5,224 nucleotides of DNA, from contig CALAZS010000080.1 in the NCBI GenBank assembly GCA_937926265.1, positions 1 through 5,224 on the forward strand, in the 5' to 3' direction. The position numbers and the translations under genes are program-made. The notes beneath the pieces were generated by a model. The model made no database searches. It was not told the DNA's origin and saw nothing but the letters and a program-made list of their open reading frames with translations. Position 1 is the first letter of the stretch; every line of letters starts with the position of its first letter. This DNA comes from an uncultured Gammaproteobacteria bacterium. Its GTDB lineage: Bacteria > Pseudomonadota > Gammaproteobacteria > Chromatiales > Chromatiaceae. Of this stretch, positions 1 to 4,539 are shown one piece after another.

Positions 1-10
1 TAATGTTCAT
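1..10 (-). CDS. Probable start of a divergent gene cut by the window edge
   Basis: On the minus strand an ATG at positions 10-8 is preceded by AGGAGA (complement of 15-20), four bases upstream, which is a credible Shine-Dalgarno placement. Only Met-Asn-Ile can be read before the window ends, so the product cannot be identified. A perfect TATAAT lies about 50 bases upstream on the same strand. If real, the gene is divergent from the MerR-family regulator at 267 and could be its target, as is common for MerR regulators. The case rests only on the ribosome-binding site, start codon and promoter-like element, and a chance match is possible. Confidence 0.35.
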
Positions 11-62
11 CTCGTCTCCTCTGCGGTTCGAACGACAATCATAAATAACTCACATGAGTACA

Positions 63-93
63 ATTATATAGGGCGCTTTATCGATTCCCGTCA
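63..93 (-). promoter_or_regulatory. Candidate promoter for the divergent left-edge gene
   Basis: Read on the minus strand, a perfect TATAAT (-10) sits at 68-63. An ATGACG hexamer (4 of 6 to TTGACA) sits at 94-89, giving a spacer of 20 bases. Spacers of 19-20 bases are typical of promoters controlled by MerR-family proteins, but no convincing dyad is visible in this spacer, so control by the neighbouring regulator is only a possibility. Confidence 0.28.
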
Positions 94-109
94 TTCAGCG
101 AAATCACAT

Positions 110-162
110 GACTGCCTCAGAAGTGTATTTAGCGGCCTCTCACCAAGCCAAGTAGACCGTGC
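110..162 (+). repeat. Dispersed ~50-bp repeat, copy 1 (left of the MerR gene)
   Basis: This stretch matches 859-909 in the same orientation. The shared cores are GACTG, AGAAGTGTATT, GCCT and CAAGTAGA. About 26 of the first 32 bases agree, followed by a 2-base length difference and then an exact 8-base block. The two copies bracket the MerR-family gene about 750 bases apart. Copy 1 can be read as a 15-codon ORF from the ATG at 108, but the matching frame of copy 2 has a stop, so there is no good sign of a conserved peptide. It may be a degenerate mobile-element end or an old duplication. Confidence 0.6.
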
Positions 163-192
163 TAATTGCGCCAAAAACCAATTCATCAAAAT

Positions 193-204
193 AATTATAT
201 AATT
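193..204. promoter_or_regulatory. AT-rich palindrome containing a TATAAT, upstream of the MerR gene
   Basis: AATTATATAATT is a perfect 12-base palindrome and contains TATAAT at 198-203 on the plus strand, 63 bases before the MerR-family start codon. No good -35 hexamer lies 16-18 bases upstream. A TTGACC at 208-213 lies downstream, with the nearest -10-like hexamer (GATAAT, 236-241) 22 bases away, which is too far for a standard promoter. The promoter of the regulator is therefore probably in 190-245 but is not resolved. An imperfect dyad (ACCC at 211-214, GGGT at 228-231) lies in the same region and could be an operator. Confidence 0.3.
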
Positions 205-266
205 CTATTGACCCGTCTATAGGTTTAGGGTTCAGGATAATCACTCGGCTGGCAAATGGTGGATTT

Positions 267-776
267 ATGCTAACAGTTACTCAACTCGCTAGAGAATGCG
301 GAATCTCACGTTCAACTATTCTTTACTATGAGCAAGAAGAGTTGCTTTCTCCTGCTTATCGTTCTGAAAATGGTTATCGATGGTATGGAACTAAAGAAAT
401 CGAGCGGTTGAAGGCAATTAATTCGTATCGCTCTTATGGGTTACCTGTTGCAAGTATTCGCAGTTTGCTTGATCGAAAAGGAGAATCTCAATCTCAAATA
501 TTAAAGGAGCATTTCAATCAACTTGAGAAAGAGATTCAAAACCTGAGAGCGCAACAAAAAGCGATTGTTGTGCTTCTTCAAGAACCAAACTTACTAGGAG
601 ATAAAATCGTGACTAAAGATCGTTGGGTACAAATTATGGTAGCAGCGGGTTTTACTGAGAATGACATGATCAAATGGCATCAGAAATTTGAAGAAATGGA
701 ACCTCAAGAACACCAAAAATTTCTAGAATCTCTGGGTATAGAAGGTGCTGAAATCACTCAAATACGCAGCCTATAA
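267..776 (+). CDS. MerR-family transcriptional regulator (effector unknown)
   Basis: A 169-aa DNA-binding regulator of the MerR superfamily. Residues 2-20 form the helix-turn-helix (LTVTQLARECGISRSTILYY region), followed by the family's RSENGYRWYG wing at 32-41. The second helical pair runs to about 70 and includes SYGLPVASIRSLLDR. Residues about 76-108 look like the dimerisation coiled coil. A C-terminal helical domain with WVQIMVAAGF and WHQKFEEMEPQEH follows; from memory, similar tails occur in proteobacterial MerR-like proteins of unknown ligand. The only cysteine is C11, inside the helix-turn-helix, so the cysteine ligands of mercury, copper, zinc or cadmium sensors and of SoxR are absent. 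This argues against a classical metal or redox role. The start is supported by GGTGGA at 258-263 and by the family-typical N-terminus; the upstream in-frame stop is at 192-194. A hairpin terminator follows, so it is probably monocistronic. It may act on itself or on the divergent left-edge gene. Confidence 0.92.
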   Translation: MLTVTQLARECGISRSTILYYEQEELLSPAYRSENGYRWYGTKEIERLKAINSYRSYGLPVASIRSLLDRKGESQSQILKEHFNQLEKEIQNLRAQQKAIVVLLQEPNLLGDKIVTKDRWVQIMVAAGFTENDMIKWHQKFEEMEPQEHQKFLESLGIEGAEITQIRSL

Positions 777-786
777 CATTTCTACA

Positions 787-815
787 GCCTCATGGATGAG
801 GCAATTCTATTTTGT
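787..815 (+). terminator. Hairpin terminator after the MerR-family gene
   Basis: Stem GCCTCA (787-792), loop TGGA, stem TGAGGC (797-802), followed by AATTCTATTTTGT. It begins ten bases after the stop codon. The T-tract is imperfect, so termination may be partial. Confidence 0.6.
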
Positions 816-858
816 CCGCCTTTCTTCTCTAAATAAATGTCGTTCAGGAAAACAGACC

Positions 859-909
859 GACTGACTTAGAAGTGTATTAAGTAGCCTATCGGAAATCAAG
901 TAGAAATGC
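859..909 (+). repeat. Dispersed ~50-bp repeat, copy 2 (right of the MerR gene)
   Basis: Direct-orientation match to 110-162, with the exact shared block AGAAGTGTATT at 868-878 and CAAGTAGA at 897-904. Part of it (CTATCGG, 886-892) also pairs with CCGATAG at 931-937, so this copy could sit inside a hairpin. No target-site duplication or transposase is visible near either copy. Confidence 0.6.
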
Positions 910-1067
910 GACTCTAGTTAAAACGAGATCCCGATAGCAGGCATTAGATTACTGCTGGCAACGGAAGAATTGACTCATCACTGTTAGATAAAAGCGAAAG
1001 TTAGCAGATTTTCTTGACTGACTGTTGTGCGACCATTCCGAGTAGTCGTATAAGTGTCCAGAAAAAA

Positions 1068-1104
1068 GTTAAACTAATGAAAACTGATTGTAAAAAATCG
1101 TAAA
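1068..1104 (+). promoter_or_regulatory. CpxR-type operator upstream of cpxRA
   Basis: A perfect GTAAA-N5-GTAAA, the consensus known for CpxR, lies at 1090-1104 (half-sites at 1090 and 1100). Two weaker half-sites precede it on the same face of the helix: GTTAA at 1068 and GAAAA at 1079. The four starts are spaced 11, 11 and 10 bases. The site ends 70 bases before the cpxR start codon and abuts the -35 position of the best downstream promoter, as expected for activation by phosphorylated CpxR. This supports positive autoregulation, which is known for Cpx systems; the binding itself is inferred. Confidence 0.8.
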
Positions 1105-1127
1105 GACTCTAATCCCGCAACTATATT
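1099..1127 (+). promoter_or_regulatory. Candidate cpxRA promoter
   Basis: A TATATT -10 at 1122-1127 lies 17 bases after a poor -35 (CGTAAA, 1099-1104) that is itself the last CpxR half-site. A weak -35 overlapped by an activator site fits an activator-dependent promoter. An alternative -10 is TCTAAT at 1108-1113, also without a good -35. Confidence 0.45.
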
Positions 1128-1174
1128 CCGTTTTACAATGTTCCTGTAGCAGTATTTGAGAAAGAACATAAAAA

Positions 1175-1885
1175 ATGAATCGAACTCTGAATCGTATTTT
1201 ATTAGCCGATGATGATGTTGAATTATGTGAAATGCTTAAGCAATTACTGGAAGCAGAAGACTTCCAGATAACCATGGTACATGATGGAACATCTGCATTA
1301 GAAATGAGTCGTAATCACCATTTTGACCTAATGGTTCTTGATGTAATGATGCCGGGCCTTAACGGTTTTGACGTTCTTCGTGCGCTAAGAAAATCTTCCA
1401 CATTACCAGTATTGATGTTAACAGCGCGTGGAGATGATATTGACAGTATTGTTGGCTTAGAATTGGGCGCTGATGATTATCTTCCTAAGCCCTGTAATGC
1501 ACGTGTACTTGTTGCCCGAATTAATACAATTCTTCGCAGATCCCATCTGCCGGATAACACTACTTTCAAGAAAGATACAAAGACCACAATCACGCTTGAA
1601 GATCTAATCATCCAAACAGGATCACGCAATGTACTGCTGGACAACTCTCCAATCATCATGACCAGTACAGAATACAGCATTCTTGAAGTTCTTGCTCAAA
1701 ATGCTGGCAAAGTTGTGACAAAAGCAAAACTATGTGAACAGGCACTAGGGCGTGAATTAACCCAATATGATCGAAGTATTGATATGCATATGAGTAGCTT
1801 ACGTAAAAAACTTGGCAACCTTAAAGATGGAAATGAGAGAATCAAAACCGTTCGGGGTGTAGGTTACCAATATATACAGGATTAA
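1175..1885 (+). CDS. cpxR: CpxR-like response regulator, OmpR/PhoB family
   Basis: A 236-aa DNA-binding response regulator and the cytoplasmic output of the CpxA kinase downstream. The receiver domain (about residues 7-121) has the acidic pocket D12/D13, the phospho-acceptor D56 in LMVLDVMMPGLNG, T83 in MLTARG and K105 in YLPKP. All the catalytic switch residues are therefore present. The C-terminal winged-helix domain (about 137-234) shows the OmpR-type pattern TSTEYSILEVLAQNAGKVV, then SIDMHMSSLRKKLG and IKTVRGVGYQY. Overall length and the LLADDD and DDYLPKP motifs are close to enterobacterial CpxR. The ribosome-binding site is weak (GAGAAAG, 1158-1164, about ten bases from ATG), but no better in-frame start exists near the conserved N-terminus. 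It is co-transcribed with cpxA and preceded by an exact CpxR box. The assignment to CpxR rather than a generic OmpR-family member rests on the partner kinase and the operator. Confidence 0.93.
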   Translation: MNRTLNRILLADDDVELCEMLKQLLEAEDFQITMVHDGTSALEMSRNHHFDLMVLDVMMPGLNGFDVLRALRKSSTLPVLMLTARGDDIDSIVGLELGADDYLPKPCNARVLVARINTILRRSHLPDNTTFKKDTKTTITLEDLIIQTGSRNVLLDNSPIIMTSTEYSILEVLAQNAGKVVTKAKLCEQALGRELTQYDRSIDMHMSSLRKKLGNLKDGNERIKTVRGVGYQYIQD

Positions 1886-1896
1886 TACTTTACTGA

Positions 1897-3267
1897 ATGC
1901 AACATTTTTTCTGGAAAATATTCATATCTTTTTGGTTTTCACTTACATTGTTTGTTGGTGCCACCCTTGTTACTGCTTCAATATTTGTAGAACGCATGCG
2001 AAACCAGGATGCCGCTGAAAGCGTTCGTAATCGCCTTCATCACTATACTGATGAAGCTCGTATTATTGCAGAAAGAGATGGGGTAGAAGGACTGAAAACT
2101 TGGCTTTTTGTGCTAGATCAAAAAGAAGTGATTCCATTTTTACTGATTAATTCAAAGGGAGAAGATTTACTAAATAGGCAGGTTCCTATTCATTTATCAC
2201 AAATAATTTTACATCTACGCAAGTTTCCACTTACTGGGAAAGACTCAGCGTTTCCAGGACCACCAATTATCAGAGTCTCTAATCTTGAAGAATACAATCT
2301 AATACCCGATTTTAAGTCTATAACTTTGGGAAGAATCCTTAGTCGGCCACGTATCATGGTATTCCCATTATTGACTGCTGCCTTAATCAGTAGTGTTGTT
2401 AGTTTTTTTCTTGCTGGTTATTTCACTCGCCCGCTTCGTAAACTTAGCAATGCAACCTATAAGTTCTCCTCAGGAGATCTAGATTTTCGCATAGCTCCAG
2501 CTATGGGCAACCGGAAAGATGAAATAGCTCAACTAGCACAAGAATTTGACCATATGGCAGAGCGGCTACAAGGTCTGATTTGCTCTCAGAAGCAACTTCT
2601 TTCAGACGTATCACATGAATTGCGCTCACCATTGGCACGGCTTCAAATTGCCGTGGGCCTGGCGCACCAAAAAAATCAAGATATTCATTTAACAGTTGAA
2701 ATTGACCGAATAGAACGGGAAGCCGAACATCTAAATCAACTTATTGGATATCTGCTTTCTTTTTCACGGCTTGAAGGTAAAACTCAATTTCTTACAAATG
2801 ATGTTATAAACCTTAACAGCCTAATTAAGGAAATTGCAGAACGTAGTAATTTTGAAGCTCATGCAAATGAACGCGAAGTTAAATGTGTGTGCTCTCTAAA
2901 GGAGATCTCCGTCAAAGCAAATGAAGCAATGTTGAGCAGTGCTTTAGAAAACATTGTTCGAAATGCAATAAAATATACATCTGTTAACACAACAGTCAGT
3001 ATTATTCTTGAACAATTAGATGAAGAACCGGAGTTGGTCAATATCACTATCCAGGACTATGGGCCTGGCGTTCCAGAAAATATGTTAGAAAAAATATTCG
3101 AGCCTTTTGTGCGTGTTGAAGAAGATCGTGACCGCAAAACAGGTAGCTATGGACTAGGTCTTGCTATTGCTCAACGTGCGATAAATTTACATGGAGGCAC
3201 CATATCAGCAGAGAATGCGAGAGATGGTGGTCTCATGGTTACAATCAGGCTCCCAGTAAAGATATAA
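1897..3267 (+). CDS. cpxA: CpxA-like sensor histidine kinase
   Basis: A 456-aa inner-membrane sensor kinase, almost the length of E. coli CpxA. Membrane segments lie at about residues 8-30 and 153-176 and enclose a periplasmic sensor of about 120 residues. That sensor carries the FLLINSKGEDLLNR stretch expected of a PAS-like fold. The HAMP linker (about 174-228) is followed by the dimerisation/phosphotransfer helix, with phospho-accepting H240 in LLSDVSHELRSPLARLQ. The ATPase domain has the N box with N356 (SALENIVRNAIKY), the G1 box DYGPG at 387-391, the F box around IFEPFVRVEE and the G2 box GLGLA at 419-423. It should therefore be both kinase and phosphatase for CpxR. It begins 11 bases after the cpxR stop without a clear Shine-Dalgarno (an AGGA at 1878-1881 is too far), suggesting translational coupling. 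No cpxP homologue is seen next to the operon. The kinase core resembles E. coli CpxA strongly; the periplasmic domain is not recognisably alike, so the signal sensed may differ. Confidence 0.93.
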   Translation: MQHFFWKIFISFWFSLTLFVGATLVTASIFVERMRNQDAAESVRNRLHHYTDEARIIAERDGVEGLKTWLFVLDQKEVIPFLLINSKGEDLLNRQVPIHLSQIILHLRKFPLTGKDSAFPGPPIIRVSNLEEYNLIPDFKSITLGRILSRPRIMVFPLLTAALISSVVSFFLAGYFTRPLRKLSNATYKFSSGDLDFRIAPAMGNRKDEIAQLAQEFDHMAERLQGLICSQKQLLSDVSHELRSPLARLQIAVGLAHQKNQDIHLTVEIDRIEREAEHLNQLIGYLLSFSRLEGKTQFLTNDVINLNSLIKEIAERSNFEAHANEREVKCVCSLKEISVKANEAMLSSALENIVRNAIKYTSVNTTVSIILEQLDEEPELVNITIQDYGPGVPENMLEKIFEPFVRVEEDRDRKTGSYGLGLAIAQRAINLHGGTISAENARDGGLMVTIRLPVKI

Positions 3268-3283
3268 GCCGAGTCTGGTTGAT

Positions 3284-3339
3284 ACGGCAAATTTCTGCCG
3301 TCAATTTTATCCAGTGGATAATATTTGCCGAGGGGCAAA
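3284..3339 (+). other. Cluster of hairpins with alternative pairings after cpxA
   Basis: Three small hairpins follow one another. The first is ACGGCA (3284-3289) with TGCCGT (3296-3301), followed by CAATTTTAT; this could be a weak terminator for cpxRA. The second is TATCC with GGATA around 3309-3321, loop AGT. The third is TTTGCC (3324-3329) with GGCAAA (3334-3339), loop GAGG, followed by more A. In addition CGGCAAAT (3285-3292) is the exact complement of ATTTGCCG (3323-3330), so a longer stem enclosing the second hairpin would compete with the first and third. Whether this is just a terminator with a decayed duplicate or a real switch cannot be told from one sequence. Confidence 0.5.
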
Positions 3340-3397
3340 AAAAAAGTTATTTAGGTTTTGAATTCCTGGCATTTTTCAAAGTTTTTCTTCCAGCAAT

Positions 3398-3432
3398 GTA
3401 AATTCTTGTAAAAGTACGCAAATTTCCGGAAA
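3398..3432 (+). promoter_or_regulatory. CpxR-type operator upstream of the EF-hand-like gene
   Basis: A perfect GTAAA-N5-GTAAA lies at 3398-3412. It continues in exact 10-base steps with GCAAA at 3418 and GGAAA at 3428, giving four half-sites on one helix face. It ends just before the -35 position of the best candidate promoter. An exact CpxR box both here and before cpxR, from the same small window, is strong circumstantial evidence that the downstream gene is a direct CpxR target; binding is inferred. Confidence 0.8.
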
Positions 3433-3438
3433 TCGGTG

Positions 3439-3492
3439 TTTCATTTGCATATCTTCCTTTGTATACAGGTTAAGCAATTTGACTGTATGCAA
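3439..3492 (+). promoter_or_regulatory. Candidate promoter and dyads before the EF-hand-like gene
   Basis: TATACA at 3462-3467 could be a -10, with a poor -35 (TTTCAT, 3439-3444) 17 bases upstream and adjacent to the CpxR half-site array. This fits an activator-dependent promoter with the box centred about 65-70 bases before transcription start. The -10 lies in the perfect palindrome TGTATACA (3460-3467). Outer arms TTGCATA (3445-3451) and TATGCAA (3486-3492) are inverted around it and may be a second operator. A TTGACT at 3479-3484 is another -35 candidate but would start transcription at the ribosome-binding site. Confidence 0.4.
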
Positions 3493-3522
3493 CAATTTTT
3501 AAATACATAAAGGAGAGAAGTT

Positions 3523-4236
3523 ATGTTTATAGACTCTATGTCAGGCATGCAACCTTCTATGCTAATGAAGATGGGGCGTCCACCCTCATCTTCGGATATG
3601 GCTAATAAAATTGCCAACGGTATAGAAAGTGGCAAACTTGATGCTGACAAAGTTGCATCAAGACTTGAATCACGTTTTGGTGAAGCCGCTAAAAGTGTTA
3701 TTAAAGATGATGGTTCAGTAAATGTCGATGAATTAACGACATTGATTGAAGATAATCGTCCCAATATATCCGGATTTAACACGGGGTTTCCGGGGAAAAT
3801 GCCTGGAATGGCGGGTATGGGCAATTCACCTTTCGCAGATGGACTGGTAAACCAGATTCTAGAGCAACTTGATTCAGGTGAACTGGACACCGATACACTA
3901 TCTCAACGGCTTGAAAATAATTTTGGAGAAGACGCACAAGGTATAATAACCGAAGGTAGTATCGATGAATCAGCATTATCTGCGTTGCTTGAGCAGAATA
4001 TCCCTAAGCCTAGTGATTTTCGAGGCAGTCAAGTTGGAATGATGAATCGCCAAGATATACCTACTATGGAAAACCTTCAAAGCATGCTTAATGAAAGGTT
4101 TTCATCAGATCAGGTTGAAGGTGTTTTTAATGCCGATGGAAGTCTTAATATTGATGAATTGAGGAACCTATTTGTTGGTAGTCAAAACTACAGTGGGAAT
4201 CTTCTGCCAGGTTTTCTATTCAAAATGAGTACCTAA
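3523..4236 (+). CDS. Acidic protein with degenerate EF-hand-like repeats, probable Cpx target
   Basis: A 237-aa protein of unknown function. Residues 26-78 and 107-159 are two copies of the same ~52-residue unit: a helix, a SGKLDADK/SGELDTDT turn, a SRLESRFGE/QRLENNFGE helix, then KDDGSVNVDEL or TEGSIDESAL. A half copy lies at 184-217 with NADGSLNIDEL. The turns resemble EF-hand calcium loops, keeping loop position 6 Gly, hydrophobic position 8 and Asp/Asn at position 9. They lack Asp at positions 1 and 3, and Glu12 survives only in the second loop of unit 1. Strong calcium binding is therefore doubtful. The N-terminus (M1, M6, M9, M13, M15, M17) and the linker (M93, M96, M99) are methionine-rich. 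There is no Cys, no Trp, no signal peptide and no clear membrane segment, so it is cytosolic or exported by a non-Sec route. AGGAG at 3511-3515, seven bases from ATG, fixes the start. It has its own CpxR box and a strong terminator, and two stops (TAA TAA) end it. Calling it EF-hand-derived is inference. Confidence 0.9.
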   Translation: MFIDSMSGMQPSMLMKMGRPPSSSDMANKIANGIESGKLDADKVASRLESRFGEAAKSVIKDDGSVNVDELTTLIEDNRPNISGFNTGFPGKMPGMAGMGNSPFADGLVNQILEQLDSGELDTDTLSQRLENNFGEDAQGIITEGSIDESALSALLEQNIPKPSDFRGSQVGMMNRQDIPTMENLQSMLNERFSSDQVEGVFNADGSLNIDELRNLFVGSQNYSGNLLPGFLFKMST

Positions 4237-4246
4237 TAAACCATTT

Positions 4247-4273
4247 GACCCTGCAGTCATGCAGGGTCTTTCT
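4247..4273 (+). terminator. Strong Rho-independent terminator after the EF-hand-like gene
   Basis: Nine-base-pair stem GACCCTGCA (4247-4255) and TGCAGGGTC (4260-4268) with loop GTCA, followed by TTTCT. It starts ten bases after the stop codon and isolates the gene from the convergent transporter. Confidence 0.88.
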
Positions 4274-4350
4274 ACAACAGGTCTGGAACATTTATTATTA
4301 AATTGCCTGCCATAGCAAAAGGAGAAATCATTAATACAAGTTAGAAGACC

Positions 4351-4381
4351 TGAACCCACCAGTGGATTTTAATTCGTAACT
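4351..4381 (+). repeat. Short direct repeat, copy A
   Basis: Shares the pattern CCnCCAnTnGATTTTAA followed by TTCGnAACTTA with 4461-4491, exactly 110 bases further on. The longest exact block is GATTTTAATTCG (4365-4376). The bases on either side are not clearly alike, so the repeat unit is about 31 bases. The rest of 4274-4539 contains no gene: a GGAG at 4320-4324 lacks a usable start codon, and the frames are short. Confidence 0.6.
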
Positions 4382-4460
4382 TACGCTCATCTCCAGCGCT
4401 TGCTTATCATCCTATCAGAAAACTCTCTGCAATGGATGTCAGCAATTATTGAAACCGATT

Positions 4461-4491
4461 TAAATCCTCCAATCGATTTTAATTCGCAACT
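4461..4491 (+). repeat. Short direct repeat, copy B
   Basis: Second copy of the 31-base repeat, with the exact block GATTTTAATTCG at 4475-4486, same orientation as copy A. It lies between the terminators of two convergent genes, a usual place for dispersed intergenic repeats. Whether it is a genome-wide family cannot be seen here. Confidence 0.6.
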
Positions 4492-4521
4492 TAGACGGTT
4501 CTTCTACAGAAACTGTCATAT

Positions 4522-4539
4522 CAATCAGGTACATGATTG
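4522..4539 (-). terminator. Weak hairpin directly after the CDF transporter gene
   Basis: CAATCA (4522-4527) and TGATTG (4534-4539) form a six-base-pair stem with a six-base loop, immediately next to the transporter stop codon at 4542-4540. On the minus strand no T-tract follows (ATATGACAG), so this may be a 3'-end stabilising hairpin rather than an efficient terminator. Confidence 0.35.

Larger units (their letters stand above)
777..1067. other. Long non-coding gap between the MerR gene and the cpxRA operator
   Basis: Together with the operator and leader this makes a 398-base gap with no convincing gene. It contains the MerR terminator (787-815), repeat copy 2 (859-909) and an inverted pair CTATCGG (886-892) / CCGATAG (931-937) that could fold into a long hairpin. 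There is also a small stem AGCAG/CTGCT around 936-956. All frames are broken by frequent stops. The mixture of repeat and inverted-repeat sequence suggests eroded mobile or duplicated DNA rather than a gene. Confidence 0.5.

Noticed and set aside
21..40. GGTTCGAAC, resembling the T-arm of a tRNA
   Set aside because: The flanking bases do not form a five-base-pair stem on either strand, and no acceptor or anticodon arm is found.
929..979. Frame reading IRLLLATEELTHHC then stop, vaguely like the dimerisation region of a ZntR/CadR-type regulator
   Set aside because: Too short and too weak; the neighbouring frames are full of stops and no helix-turn-helix remnant is found upstream. Not called as a pseudogene.
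3324..3345. TTTGCC/GGCAAA stem with a run of nine A as a terminator
   Set aside because: On the plus strand the stem is followed by A rather than T; on the minus strand the T-run precedes the stem and no gene needs ending there.
3441..3890. 149-codon open frame on the minus strand
   Set aside because: Antisense to the EF-hand-like gene and its promoter; a Ser/Ile/Leu-rich shadow of the other strand without a Shine-Dalgarno.
4314..4345. AAAGGAG as a ribosome-binding site for a small gene
   Set aside because: No ATG, GTG or TTG at a suitable distance; the frame after the nearest ATT start closes within four codons.
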